Shown here: one piece after another, positions 48,121 to 57,581 of the stretch
Numbering within the stretch: position 1 is the first letter of the stretch
Layout of the letters: each line of letters opens with the position of its first letter
Origin: an uncultured Tropicimonas sp.
GTDB lineage: Bacteria; Pseudomonadota; Alphaproteobacteria; Rhodobacterales; Rhodobacteraceae
Length of the DNA stretch: 64,000 bases
Reading direction: 5' to 3'
Assembly: GCA_947497945.1 (NCBI GenBank)
Contig: CANMIP010000022.1
Span: 48,297-112,296 of the forward strand
Position numbers and translations under genes: made by a program
The notes under the pieces: generated by a model
Database searches by the model: none
Told to the model about the DNA's origin: nothing
The model's input: only the letters and a program-made list of their open reading frames with translations

Positions 48121-48520
48121 TTCTGCCCCTTCGGCGGCTTTTCTTTTTGAGCCGTCCGTTATGGGCTGAGGTTAACACCGGCGCGATTCGCTTGTGCAGG
48201 GGAGAAATGACCCGGCCCGGAACTCGCTGGGAATGTGAGTCTTTTAGGGGACAGTCCGGCATCCGGGCGGCGGCGGAGCAGACAGTCCCGGCCCCGGACC
48301 GCAACCGTAAGGAACGCCAGGGGCAGCCGTGCCGGGGACTGTGCGACACCATCGGAAAAAAAGGCGTTTCTTGCCTGCCAAAGCCGAAAAAGACCCGTGC
48401 AGGAGAGTGGCATCGGCGCCGCGCCAGGATGTGCGGCCCCAACGTCGCTGGCCGGCGCGAAACCGGGTGCGGGTCCTGCCGATTTCCACCGTCCAGACAA
48501 AAAACGTCCAGACAGAAGAA
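48121..48520. other. Stretch between the RTX-Hint gene and the small Hint-like gene
   Basis: No supported gene. It holds three related motifs, GGGGACAGTCC (48247-48257), GACAGTCCCGG (48281-48291) and GCCGGGGACTGT (48331-48342); the last two can pair. A direct repeat CGTCCAGACA occurs twice near 48490-48512. Confidence 0.4.
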
Positions 48521-48542
48521 GGGGGAGCGAAGCCGCTCCCCC
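48521..48542 (-). terminator. Hairpin after the RTX-Hint gene
   Basis: Perfect 9-bp stem GGGGGAGCG (48521-48529) / CGCTCCCCC (48534-48542) with a four-base loop. On the minus strand it is followed by TTCTTCTG, a weak T-run. Confidence 0.65.
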
Positions 48543-48569
48543 GGGCCCAGGGTCCCCACCCAGAGCCTG

Positions 48570-51440
48570 TTATTGCCGCAGCAGCACCGCCTCGTGCTTC
48601 TTCAGCGTCCGGCGCGCGGCAACATAATCGTCGCGGCCTTCCTGCGTTCCGAGCTCCGGGAAGATCTCCAGGATCTCGCCCCGCTGCGCGCTGTCGATGC
48701 CGTTCAGCGTGTAGTCGCCCGGCTGGAAGCTCTCCGTCCAGGAGCCATCCGCCAGCACCACTTCATGGTGATCGAACATGAAGTGGATATAGGTCGTCTG
48801 CAGCTGCGGCAGGCGCCGGATCCCCTGCCGGCCGACCAGGTGCTTGGCCGCGACCAGGACCTCATGCTCGGCGAAATAGAGCGAGGTGCGGTCATTGGCG
48901 ACCAGCATGCGGTGGTTCGGCGAGACCAGCATGTCGCGCTCGGGCAGGTTGTCGCCCAGCGAGCCGGCCGGGATCAGGATCGGCTGCAGATGCGGCACCT
49001 TGGACAGCTTTCCATAATCGAGCGCTTTCTGACCGGACCAGCGGACCTCCTGGATGCCGTTGTCGCGGGTGATGATCTTGTCCCCGACGCAGATCTCCTC
49101 TGCCAGCTTCTCGCCCGAAGGCGTGGCAACGCGCGTTCCCGGCGTGAAGCAGGGAATGACATTCTCGATCTCGGAGAAGGTCGCGGTGCCGGCAACCGTC
49201 GTGCCATCGGCCTCGTAGAAGGTCACCGTGCCGGACTCGGTGGTCGGATCGCCATTTGTCCAGTTCACCGTGAGCGGATTGCCGTAGCTGGACAGGTCGA
49301 GCGTGTCATTGTCGACACCGCCCTCGCCGCCAACCACCACGTCTTCGTCTCCGATATCGACGAAGGTATCCTGGTCGTCGCCTCCGGAGAGACGGTCGCC
49401 GCCATCTCCGGAAACGTTCGCATCGCCCGAGATGGTGTCGTCCCCTGCGCCGCCGAAGACGATGTCGCGCCCCACGCCACCATACAGCGTGTCGTTTCCG
49501 ACGCCGCCATCGAGGCCGTCATTTCCGTCTTCGCCGTAGAGGGTGTCGTTGCCGGCGCCGCCAAAGACGAGATCGGTGTCGCTCCCGCTGAAGACCGTGT
49601 CGTTGCCATCGCCAGCAAGAATGACGTCCTGCTCGTCGACAAGCGGCAGCACGGCGTCATCGCCATCGACGAGGTCGCCATCGGGGTCACCGGTATAGGA
49701 GGTGTCGATGACATCGGCGCCATCCGTGCCCTCGACCACGCCATCGACCGAGGTCGTATTGGTCGCCATCGCGCTCTGCAACACGGGGTCCTGGTCCCCG
49801 CCGATCACATAGACATTCTCGATTTCCGAGAAGCTCGAGGTCCCGGTCACGTTCAGGTCGCTGTCGTAATAGGTGACCGTGCCCGCTTCCGGGTCGGTGT
49901 CATCATATTCGACCGTCGCCAGGCCACCGGCGACCAGGATGTCGTTGTCGTCGCCGCCTTCGCCGCCATAGACGACGTCATTGACCAGCGTGCCGATGAT
50001 GTCGGCATCGTCGCCGCCATAGACCGTATCGGCATCGTCATCCAGGCCACCGAACAGGACGTCACCGCCAGCATCGCCGAAAACGCTGTCCACGCCCTCG
50101 CCGCCGAACACAGCGTCCGCGCCTTCGCCGCCCTGCAACTCGTCATCGCCCTGGTTGCCACGAATGGTGTCGTCGCCCTCGCCGCCCTCGACATAGTCGT
50201 TGTCGATCCCGGCATCGATCTCGTCATTGCCGCCCTGGCCATAGATGGTGTCGTCGCCGGCACCGCCATAGAGCGTGTCATTGCCCGCGGCGCTGTCATC
50301 CGCCTCCGGCGCGTCCGAGCTGTAATCCACATGCGCATTGTCGAAGCTGGCGCCGGAATTGCCGAGATCCACCGTCACGATCACGTCGTTGAAATCGGCG
50401 TCGCCCAGGCATTCCATGTCTTCGAAGGCGATGGTCACCGCGCCGGTAACGGGATCGACCGAGACCAGGTCCGTATGCGCGACACCATCCGTGTTCAGGT
50501 CGACATTGGCGCCATAGCCGGAGGAGAAGAAGGTGCCATCGGGGCTGTAGATGCCGACGCCGACGATATCGCCCGGCTCCACTTCATATTCGTAGACATT
50601 GCCGCCTTCGTGGATCGTGTTCGAGCTGAGCACTTCCAGGTTGGTGATGTCGCCGGTATCGGGGTCGATCGTGTAGACGAAGAGCTTGTTGGGATAGGAG
50701 ACGGTCGTCCCCTCGCCCAGCGTGATCGTCACCGTGTCATTCTCGACCTGCGCGCGGTCGCCCCAGATCTCGTCATCGCCTTCGCCGCCATAGACCGTGT
50801 CATCGCCCGCGCCGGCATAGACGATGTCGTCATCCGCGGCCTCACCGGGCAGGATGGCGTCGCCATTGTCGATCATGTCGCCTTCGGGATCGCCGGTATA
50901 GGCGATGTCGATCAGGTCATCCCCGTCCGTGCCGTCGACGATGCCGTCGAGCTCGGCCGGAAGCTCGATGGAATAGGCCAGGTCGTCGATGGCGCCGGAG
51001 ACCGGGTTGCTCACCTCCATCCTATAGACGCCCTCGCAGTCGATATCGACGAGGAACGAGCCGCCATCGGCCGTGCCCGGAAGGTCTATCGTCTTGAGAA
51101 CGTTCCCACTCTCGTCATAGCAGGTGATCGTGCCGCCCTGCTCGAAATCGAGCAGGTTGAGCGAGCGGACATAGGCCGCGCTGTCGAATTCGAAGGTGAT
51201 CGTGCCACCACAGGCATTGTCGTCGGGATCGCTGGAATCGCCGTCCTCGGAGATGATCAGAACGTTTCCAGCCGTGTCCGAGGCGAGATCGTGATCGCCG
51301 CCGGTCGGGTTTTCCGTGTCGAAGATCATCGGCGGGTTGGTGGCGCTCGACGTCGAGATCGTGACGCCCTTGTTCGCATATTGATCGCTGACGACCGCCC
51401 CGGTGGCCAGATCATTGAAATCCAGAACGACGTTGGTCAT
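48570..51440 (-). CDS. Large RTX (haemolysin-type Ca-binding) protein with C-terminal Hint domain
   Basis: 956 residues, strongly acidic, no N-terminal signal. Residues 1-165 form a beta-rich domain (TITFEFDSAAYVRSLNLLDF). RTX nonapeptides occur in four blocks near 200-225 (GAGDDTVYGGEGDDEIWG), 395-470, 575-650 and nearby. A DUF4114-like insert with DADFNDVIV lies near 355. From residue 764 there is a Hint_2-type domain beginning with CFTPGTRVATP and containing SPNHRMLV, then VLVAAKHLV and a C-terminal tail. RTX blocks fold on calcium after type I secretion, and the Hint domain probably cleaves itself or attaches the protein. No HlyB/HlyD genes adjoin it. The exact target is unknown. Confidence 0.92.
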   Translation of the reverse strand: MTNVVLDFNDLATGAVVSDQYANKGVTISTSSATNPPMIFDTENPTGGDHDLASDTAGNVLIISEDGDSSDPDDNACGGTITFEFDSAAYVRSLNLLDFEQGGTITCYDESGNVLKTIDLPGTADGGSFLVDIDCEGVYRMEVSNPVSGAIDDLAYSIELPAELDGIVDGTDGDDLIDIAYTGDPEGDMIDNGDAILPGEAADDDIVYAGAGDDTVYGGEGDDEIWGDRAQVENDTVTITLGEGTTVSYPNKLFVYTIDPDTGDITNLEVLSSNTIHEGGNVYEYEVEPGDIVGVGIYSPDGTFFSSGYGANVDLNTDGVAHTDLVSVDPVTGAVTIAFEDMECLGDADFNDVIVTVDLGNSGASFDNAHVDYSSDAPEADDSAAGNDTLYGGAGDDTIYGQGGNDEIDAGIDNDYVEGGEGDDTIRGNQGDDELQGGEGADAVFGGEGVDSVFGDAGGDVLFGGLDDDADTVYGGDDADIIGTLVNDVVYGGEGGDDNDILVAGGLATVEYDDTDPEAGTVTYYDSDLNVTGTSSFSEIENVYVIGGDQDPVLQSAMATNTTSVDGVVEGTDGADVIDTSYTGDPDGDLVDGDDAVLPLVDEQDVILAGDGNDTVFSGSDTDLVFGGAGNDTLYGEDGNDGLDGGVGNDTLYGGVGRDIVFGGAGDDTISGDANVSGDGGDRLSGGDDQDTFVDIGDEDVVVGGEGGVDNDTLDLSSYGNPLTVNWTNGDPTTESGTVTFYEADGTTVAGTATFSEIENVIPCFTPGTRVATPSGEKLAEEICVGDKIITRDNGIQEVRWSGQKALDYGKLSKVPHLQPILIPAGSLGDNLPERDMLVSPNHRMLVANDRTSLYFAEHEVLVAAKHLVGRQGIRRLPQLQTTYIHFMFDHHEVVLADGSWTESFQPGDYTLNGIDSAQRGEILEIFPELGTQEGRDDYVAARRTLKKHEAVLLRQ

Positions 51441-52302
51441 AGCCGCCTCCTATCAGAATTCGCCGCGGGACAGGCGCAATATGGCCCCGGGACATTTGAA
51501 ATTTCCAAACCCGGTCGAAACGCTCATGCGCCGGGCTTCCGGCGCGGGGCCGGTTGTTCTAGGCGGTAGTCTCATTTCGGTCGCCATGCCGGCGTCCTCC
51601 ATTCCATTCGCATCCGCATTGCAGGCGACATCTGCAGAATGGCGGCCGTCGCAACGTCTGGTCTGACCGAGGAGGAACGGAAGAAGAGAACGGAGGCCCA
51701 TGGGGTAAGGTCGACGGCCGACAGCCATCGTGGCGCTCGGTCAAACCGAGCCCCCCCTCACACCTCGTGCATCTGCACTTTTCCGTTGCATGGCGGCAGC
51801 CATAACGCGTGCGCGGCCGCCCCCGCAGCCTGCAAACAACACCCCCCAGTCGGGCTCGTTGGTTATACCGCGACCGTTTGTTTGCAAGGAAGCGAAAATT
51901 GTCCGAAATGTGGCAGTGCCCCCCGAGCAAAGCCTCGAAAATGCTGCATTTCATTAAAATCGACGGCTGTTCCGAGGGGGGGGACTGTTTCCCCGCCCTG
52001 CTGCGCTGGAGCCTTTTTTTTAGTGTTTTCAGTGGAAAACGGGACCGTCACGGCCAGGGAGGGTCTGCGACCTGTCCGAATAGCTAGGTTTGACACCCCA
52101 TGGCGTTTCCAGACTGACAACAATGTCCATTTCGCCACATGCTCGCCACGATCTTGCCGCAAATGGAAAACAAATCACCACGTCGGTTAACCGCTCGTTG
52201 TCATGCCGTCATCAATCCCCGAGATGTGACACGATTGTGGTGCGGATACTGGTTAAGCCTCCGCACCGACGCCCGAATCAAGATCCCCGATCTCCCCGCC
52301 TG
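51441..52302. promoter_or_regulatory. 862-base intergenic leader of the RTX-Hint gene
   Basis: No supported coding region on either strand; the best frames have low-quality, arginine- or cysteine-rich compositions. GC content drops in 51850-52150. A TTTTTTTT run at 52013-52020 is preceded by a weak GC-rich hairpin. The length fits a heavily regulated promoter. Confidence 0.4.
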
Positions 52303-52800
52303 TCAGCCCGGCACCTGGCCTGCCGGCATGTCGATTCCCGGCAGCCAGGGCTTGAGATCCACAAGGGGCGTTCCGTCCAGGCAATCGATGGCGTCGATCT
52401 CGATCACGCCCGCTTCCAGGTCCAGCGCGCGGATGGTGACGGCCGACATGGCCAGCGGATTGGGCCGGTTCGGCGAGCGCAGCGCGAAGGTGCCGCGCGG
52501 GGCATCGGTATGGCGCGGGTTCTGCACGATGAGATCGCGGCGGGCGCGGTCCATCCAGTAGATCGCCATCAGGTGGCGGCCCGGCTCCAGCCCGGCCAGC
52601 CCCGCCGCATAGCCCGGCGCCAGCTCGATCCGCGCCCCCTGCCCGCTCTCGCGCGCCGCCGAGATATTGCGCGGGCAGCTCTGCCGGTCGGTCCAGGGGC
52701 TGCGGATATGGCCGATGAAGGCGATGGCGGCGGTGGCGCTGTCCTCCGGGTCGAAGCCCAGAACGACCTCCCCCTGGCGGATCTCCGGCGTGTCGGTCAT
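52303..52800 (-). CDS. trmO: tRNA (N6-threonylcarbamoyladenosine37-N6)-methyltransferase TrmO
   Basis: 165 residues from ATG 52800 (MTDTPEIRQGEVVLGFDP). TsaA/TrmO family markers are FIGHIRSPWTDRQSCPRN, ARIELAPGYAAGLAGLE, FALRSPNRPNPLAMSAVTI and DCLDGTPLVDLKPW. TrmO methylates t6A37 in tRNA-Thr with SAM. The family call is firm; activity on the same tRNA is by homology. A reading frame to 52863 is not supported by the family. Confidence 0.93.
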   Translation of the reverse strand: MTDTPEIRQGEVVLGFDPEDSATAAIAFIGHIRSPWTDRQSCPRNISAARESGQGARIELAPGYAAGLAGLEPGRHLMAIYWMDRARRDLIVQNPRHTDAPRGTFALRSPNRPNPLAMSAVTIRALDLEAGVIEIDAIDCLDGTPLVDLKPWLPGIDMPAGQVPG

Positions 52801-53022
52801 CGCGTCTTGTCCTTTCGGTTCTTCCTTGCACCGCAGATGTCGGGTTCCGCCGTCCGATGCCATGCGGAGTGGCGTCGCAGCCCCCGGCCTTGGGGGCTGG
52901 CCAGATGCCCCGCCCCTGCCCTGTCTTGCGCCCGCAGGACCACGCCACGCGCCGAGCGCGCCCTAGCACGCCTTGCCGGGGCCCTCCCGGCAGGGGCTCA
53001 GACCGGCATCGCAGCAGGCAGG

Positions 53023-53991
53023 CTATTCGGTCTGCGGAAAGATCACGGCCCAGTCCCGCGCCATGTCGGCGAAATGCCAGCCGCGCCCGGTGCCTTCGTC
53101 CAGGCCACGATTCAGCACGCCGATATGTCCTTCGCGGTCATAGGCCCATTCGCGCGACGCATCCGTATGGTGGACATAGAGGCCGAAACCGGGCATCTCG
53201 CCGGAGGTCGTCCATTCCAGCATCTCGAAATCGCCATCCGAATTGCCGCCCGCGAAGATCGGGCGCTTGCCGATATGGTGGTTGATGGCGACCGGCTTGC
53301 CGGCCTTGTCGTCGTTGAAGAACAGCTCGGGCTGTTTCAGGATCACCGGCCCCGCCTCGCCAACGACATAGTCGGAGACCAGCGAGGAGCCGACGACCTG
53401 CGCGGGATCGATCCCGTAGGCATCGGGTGCGAGCACCCGGATGAAGTCGATACCGCCGCCGGAAACGATATAGGTGTCGAAGCCCTCGTCGCGCAGATAG
53501 ACCAGCAGCTCCAGCATCGGCTGGTAGATCATCGCGTCATAGGGCTTGCCGGTGGTCGGGTGACGGGCCTCTTCCATCCAGGCCGCGACAGAGGCCTTGA
53601 ACTCGGCCACGCTCATGCCGGAATGCGCGGCGGCGAGCACTTCAAGCAGGCCTTCCTTGCCGGTGGCCATCAGCGCCTCGAAATCGCCGGCAGCGGCCGC
53701 CTTGAGCGCATCGGAGGTCAGCGCGGACGGGTCCATCCGGCTCACCATGTCGACGGCGAAGAAGAGCTGGAAATAGACCGGCTGCTCGGCCCAGAGCGTG
53801 CCGTCATTGTCGAAGACGGCAATGCGGTCAGCCGGTGTGACGTAATCCTCGGAGGCCGGATCGGTGACGGCTTCGACAAAGGTGATGATGGCGGACTTGG
53901 TCTCGCCGGCATTCCAACTCGGAAGTGGATCGGAAAGCGCTGTCGTCGTCGAGATCAACAGGGCAACAATGGCTGTAAACTGGAACTGCAT
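53023..53991 (-). CDS. Secreted HAD phosphatase (phosphoserine-phosphatase-like) in sulfatase locus
   Basis: 322 residues from ATG 53991, with AAGGAG upstream. Signal peptide ending near TTALSDP. HAD motif I is VFDNDGTLWAEQP (nucleophile and acid aspartates), motif II is YIVSGGGIDFIRV, and motif IV lies in FAGGNSDGDFEML. The GNSDGD arrangement is like phosphoserine phosphatase. It probably acts in the periplasm on a phosphate ester. It follows the first sulfatase gene by 89 bases in the same direction. Confidence 0.87.
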   Translation of the reverse strand: MQFQFTAIVALLISTTTALSDPLPSWNAGETKSAIITFVEAVTDPASEDYVTPADRIAVFDNDGTLWAEQPVYFQLFFAVDMVSRMDPSALTSDALKAAAAGDFEALMATGKEGLLEVLAAAHSGMSVAEFKASVAAWMEEARHPTTGKPYDAMIYQPMLELLVYLRDEGFDTYIVSGGGIDFIRVLAPDAYGIDPAQVVGSSLVSDYVVGEAGPVILKQPELFFNDDKAGKPVAINHHIGKRPIFAGGNSDGDFEMLEWTTSGEMPGFGLYVHHTDASREWAYDREGHIGVLNRGLDEGTGRGWHFADMARDWAVIFPQTE

Positions 53992-54080
53992 ATCGACTCC
54001 TTGCGCGACCTCTGGCGCCTGAATGGGAAAGAGCCGCCGCGCCGGGCGGCTCTTTCTTCGATGTATCGCCGCGACCGCAG

Positions 54081-55634
54081 CTATTGCGTGCCGGCGGACT
54101 GGAGCCCCCGCAGCACCTGGTCGATCGAGAAGCTCGCCGGCTCCTGGCGCGGCGGGAAGTCGGCAAAGGTCGACAGGAACTGCCCGACATAGGCCTGCGC
54201 CGGGACAAGGAGATAGGCTCGCTCCAGGCGCCATTGCGGATAGTTGATCGCCTCGTGGTCCGCCCGCTCGAACGGATCACTGTAGAGGTTCATGACCTTG
54301 GGCAGGCGCAGCGGCACCAGCGGCTCCTGCCACACGTCGAAGCCATGCGCGCGTTGTTCGGCAAAGACCACTTTCCACTGGTCGAAGCGCAGGTTCATCA
54401 GGTCCCCGCCATCGGAGAAGTAGAAGAACTCGCGGCGCGGACCTTTCTCGGTCTCGCCCTTGAAATACGGCATGAAGTCATAGCCATCGAGATGCACCGG
54501 CTCGTTGCCCTCGCCAAAGGGCGCCTCGGTCAGCATCCGCTCCTTCATGTCACCATCGCCAAGCGCGCCCATGAAGGTCGGGAACCAGTCGAGATGGGAG
54601 ATGATCTGGTTGGACTTGCGTCCGGGCTCGATGACGCCGGGCCACTTGATCATCATCGGAACGCGGAAGCCGCCTTCCCAGTTGTCGTTCTTCTCGCCCC
54701 GGAACGGCGTGGTGCCGCCATCGGGCCAGCTGAACACCTCGGCGCCATTGTCGGTGGAATACATCACCACCGTGTTGTCGGCGATGCCCAGCTCGTCGAG
54801 CTTGTCGAGCATCTGGCCGACCATCTTGTCATGCTCGACCATGCCGTCGGGATAGACGCCGAGACCGGTGACGCCCTGGCTCTCTTCCTTCAGGTGGGTG
54901 AAGATGTGCATGCGCGTGGTGTTGTACCACAGGAAGAAGGGCTTCTCCTGATCGACCGCGCGGTCGATGAAATCGAGCGCGCCTGCAGTGACCTCCTCGT
55001 CGATCGTCTCCATCCGCTTGCGGGTCAGCGGTCCGGTATCCTCGATCGATCCGTCGGCGGAGGACTTGATCACGCCGCGCGGGCCGAAATTCTCGCGGAA
55101 GGCCGGGTCCTTCGGATAATCCACGTTCTCCGGCTCTTCCTCGGCATTGAGATGGTAGAGATTGCCGAAAAACTCGTCGAAGCCGTGATTGGTGGGCAAG
55201 TGCTCGTCGAGATCGCCGAGATGGTTCTTGCCGTATTGCCCGGTCATGTAGCCCTTGGACTTCATGTACTCGGCAATGGTCGGGTCCTTCTCGGAGATCC
55301 CCTCCTTGGCACCGGGCAAACCGACCTTCAGCAGCCCCGTGCGAAAACCGGACTGGCCGGTGACAAAGGACGCACGTCCGGCGGTGCAGCTCTGCTCGCC
55401 ATAGCCATGGGTGAAGAGCATGCCCTCATTGGCGATCCGGTCGATATTGGGCGTCTCGTAGCCCATCATGCCCTGGTTATAGGCGGAGACGTTCCAATAC
55501 CCGACATCGTCTCCCCAGATAACGAGGACATTTGGCCGGTCCGCATCCTGCGCCTGTGCTCCAGCGCCAAAGGCAAGGGCCCCTGCGGTCAGGCTGGCAG
55601 TCAGCGCTTTCCGATACCTGAACTGTAGTCGCAT
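54081..55634 (-). CDS. Secreted arylsulfatase-type sulfatase, first of pair
   Basis: 517 residues from ATG 55634, preceded by GAGGAG. Signal peptide (ALAFGAGAQAQDADRP). Sulfatase S1 motif: DDVGYWNVS, then SCTAGRASF, where C83 should become formylglycine (CxAxR core CTAGR). The metal-binding DD in VIWGDD and late DNGAEVF (for DNG) are present, as is the catalytic HLDWFPT. About 60% similar by eye to the next gene. The substrate could be aryl or sugar sulfates. A formylglycine-generating enzyme gene is not in the window. Confidence 0.94.
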   Translation of the reverse strand: MRLQFRYRKALTASLTAGALAFGAGAQAQDADRPNVLVIWGDDVGYWNVSAYNQGMMGYETPNIDRIANEGMLFTHGYGEQSCTAGRASFVTGQSGFRTGLLKVGLPGAKEGISEKDPTIAEYMKSKGYMTGQYGKNHLGDLDEHLPTNHGFDEFFGNLYHLNAEEEPENVDYPKDPAFRENFGPRGVIKSSADGSIEDTGPLTRKRMETIDEEVTAGALDFIDRAVDQEKPFFLWYNTTRMHIFTHLKEESQGVTGLGVYPDGMVEHDKMVGQMLDKLDELGIADNTVVMYSTDNGAEVFSWPDGGTTPFRGEKNDNWEGGFRVPMMIKWPGVIEPGRKSNQIISHLDWFPTFMGALGDGDMKERMLTEAPFGEGNEPVHLDGYDFMPYFKGETEKGPRREFFYFSDGGDLMNLRFDQWKVVFAEQRAHGFDVWQEPLVPLRLPKVMNLYSDPFERADHEAINYPQWRLERAYLLVPAQAYVGQFLSTFADFPPRQEPASFSIDQVLRGLQSAGTQ

Positions 55635-55817
55635 GAAATTCTCCTCTTTTGTGGACGCCCCTACGGGCCGAAAACGCTCTTTGGCAAATCATCAAAGGCA
55701 GAGCAGAGAGGCGCGCGATCCTCCGCGCGCGGAAGGCACGGAGGGGGCGTCACGGTCTGACGCCCCTCCCCTTGGCTTGCGGCTCATGGTCCCGTCGCGG
55801 GCAAGTCCGCTACGCGA

Positions 55818-57377
55818 TCACTTCGAGCCGACGGAGCCCAGGATCTTCTCCTTGGCGTCACCAATGGTGAAGCTGCCGGGCTTCTGACGCGGCGGGAACT
55901 GCTCGAACGTGGCCAGGAACTCGCTGACATATTCGGCCGCCGGAAGCAGCAGGAACACGTGATCGAGATACCAGTCGTAATAGGTGTTCGAGGTGATGTT
56001 CGCGCGCTCATAGGGATCGCGGCGCAGGTTGAAGAGCAGCGGGATACGCAGCTCGGTCCAGGGCTCGGCCCAGGCGCGCAGCGTCTGCGGGTAACGATGC
56101 TCCAGGAAGATCGCCTTCCAGTCATTGTAGCGCAGCGCGGTCAGGTCGCCGTCATCGGAGAAGTAGAAGACCTCGTTGCGCGGCGTCTCCTCGGCCTTGC
56201 CCGTCAGGTAGTCGAGCGTGTTGTAGCCGTCGAGATGGACATTGTACTGCCGGCCGATGGCTTCGACGCCACCTTCAAGCAGCTGCTCCTTGATGTCCGG
56301 AACACCGGCCATCGCCAGGAAGGTCGGCAGCCAGTCCATGTGGTGCATGATCTCGTTGGAGACCGAGCCCGGCTCGATCATGCCCGGCCAGCGAACCATC
56401 GCCGGAACGCGCCAGCCGCCTTCCCAGTTGGTGTTCTTCTCACCACGGAAGGGCGTCATGGCCGCATCGGGCCAGGAGTTCATATGCGGACCGTTATCGG
56501 TCGAGTACATGACGAAGGTATCGTCGACGATGCCAAGCTCTTCGAGCGCGTCGAGCAACTCGCCGACATGACCGTCATGCTCCACCATGCCGTCGGCATA
56601 TTCGTCCTGACCGGAGATGCCGCGATTCTCGTCCTTCACATGGGTCCGGAAATGCATCCGGGTGCCGTTCCACCAGACGAACCACGGAACGTCTTCCGCT
56701 TCCTTGCGCTTGATGAAGTCGATGGCGGCGGCGAGGGTTTCCTCGTCAACCGTTTCCATGCGCTTCTTGGTCAGCGGGCCGGTATCCTCGATGGAACCGT
56801 CCGCCGAGGATTTCACCACGCCGCGGGGGCCGTATTTCTCGCGGAATGCGGGATCGGTCGGGTAATCCGGCAGCTCGGGCTCTTCCTCGGCATTGAGGTG
56901 ATAGAGATTGCCGAAGAACTCATCGAAACCGTGATTGGTCGGCAGCATCTCGTCGCGGTCGCCGAGGTGGTTCTTGCCGAACTGGCCAGTGGCATAGCCC
57001 TGGGCCTTGAGCAGGCCGGCAATGGTCGGATCCTCGACCTGCATGCCTTCCTTCGCGCCCGGCATGCCGACCTTGCTGAGGCCGGTGCGGAACACGGACT
57101 GGCCCATGATGAAGGAAGAGCGACCTGCGGTACAGGATTGCTCTGCATAATAGTCGGTGAAAATCATGCCCTCATCGGCCACCCGGTCGATATTCGGCGT
57201 CTGATAGCCCACCACGCCCATCGTGTAGGCCGAGATATTGGACTGGCCGATATCATCGCCCCAGATCACCAGGATATTGGGCTTCTCGGCATCCTGCGCC
57301 CAAGCCCCCACCCCACTCAGCGCAAGTCCCAGAAGGGACGCGCCGGTCAGGGCTCGCAATGATAATTCAAAACGCAT
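55818..57377 (-). CDS. Secreted arylsulfatase-type sulfatase, second of pair
   Basis: 519 residues from ATG 57377 with AGGGAGA upstream. Signal peptide ending GVGAWAQDAEKP. Sulfatase signature SCTAGRSSF with C82; VIWGDDIGQSNIS at the N terminus and STDNGPHMNSW (DNG). It is a paralogue of the first sulfatase and lies 183 bases upstream of it in the same direction, suggesting tandem duplication. A palindrome lies in its 5' leader. Confidence 0.94.
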   Translation of the reverse strand: MRFELSLRALTGASLLGLALSGVGAWAQDAEKPNILVIWGDDIGQSNISAYTMGVVGYQTPNIDRVADEGMIFTDYYAEQSCTAGRSSFIMGQSVFRTGLSKVGMPGAKEGMQVEDPTIAGLLKAQGYATGQFGKNHLGDRDEMLPTNHGFDEFFGNLYHLNAEEEPELPDYPTDPAFREKYGPRGVVKSSADGSIEDTGPLTKKRMETVDEETLAAAIDFIKRKEAEDVPWFVWWNGTRMHFRTHVKDENRGISGQDEYADGMVEHDGHVGELLDALEELGIVDDTFVMYSTDNGPHMNSWPDAAMTPFRGEKNTNWEGGWRVPAMVRWPGMIEPGSVSNEIMHHMDWLPTFLAMAGVPDIKEQLLEGGVEAIGRQYNVHLDGYNTLDYLTGKAEETPRNEVFYFSDDGDLTALRYNDWKAIFLEHRYPQTLRAWAEPWTELRIPLLFNLRRDPYERANITSNTYYDWYLDHVFLLLPAAEYVSEFLATFEQFPPRQKPGSFTIGDAKEKILGSVGSK

Positions 57378-57394
57378 TCTTGTCTCCCTGTGCG

Positions 57395-57415
57395 GGTGGA
57401 TTCCTTTGATCCACC
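57395..57415. promoter_or_regulatory. Perfect palindrome GGTGGAT-N7-ATCCACC upstream of the sulfatase
   Basis: Seven-base arms 57395-57401 and 57409-57415. It lies 17 bases upstream of the second sulfatase ATG (minus strand), before its ribosome site. It could be an operator or an mRNA hairpin. Confidence 0.5.
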
Positions 57416-57581
57416 TCAACTAATTAAAAACCAGATCCCGGACGCCCATTTGGGACTCGCCCGGACAAAACAACCATGAAGCGAGCAGGCCGAGCTTGCA
57501 ACATCGACACACCCACAATCCGATACTATGGTTCGATCGTCAGACTTTTCTAGTACGCTCGACCTTGGACCATCCCATCAA

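Noticed and set aside
49200..50900. Repeat array that might look like CRISPR or a satellite
   Set aside because: The periodicity is 27 bases and codes for RTX nonapeptides; the units are not identical and there are no spacers.
48012..51569. A 1185-codon plus-strand frame opposite the RTX gene
   Set aside because: The RTX and Hint motifs are on the minus strand; the plus frame is an artefact of the repetitive GGxGxD codons.
51559..51954. A 131-codon minus frame in the RTX leader
   Set aside because: Cysteine- and arginine-rich with no homology or ribosome site; probably chance.
54084..57362. Two plus frames of about 500 codons opposite the sulfatases
   Set aside because: They are shadows of the sulfatase genes, histidine- and valine-rich with no motif; the sulfatase signatures are on the minus strand.
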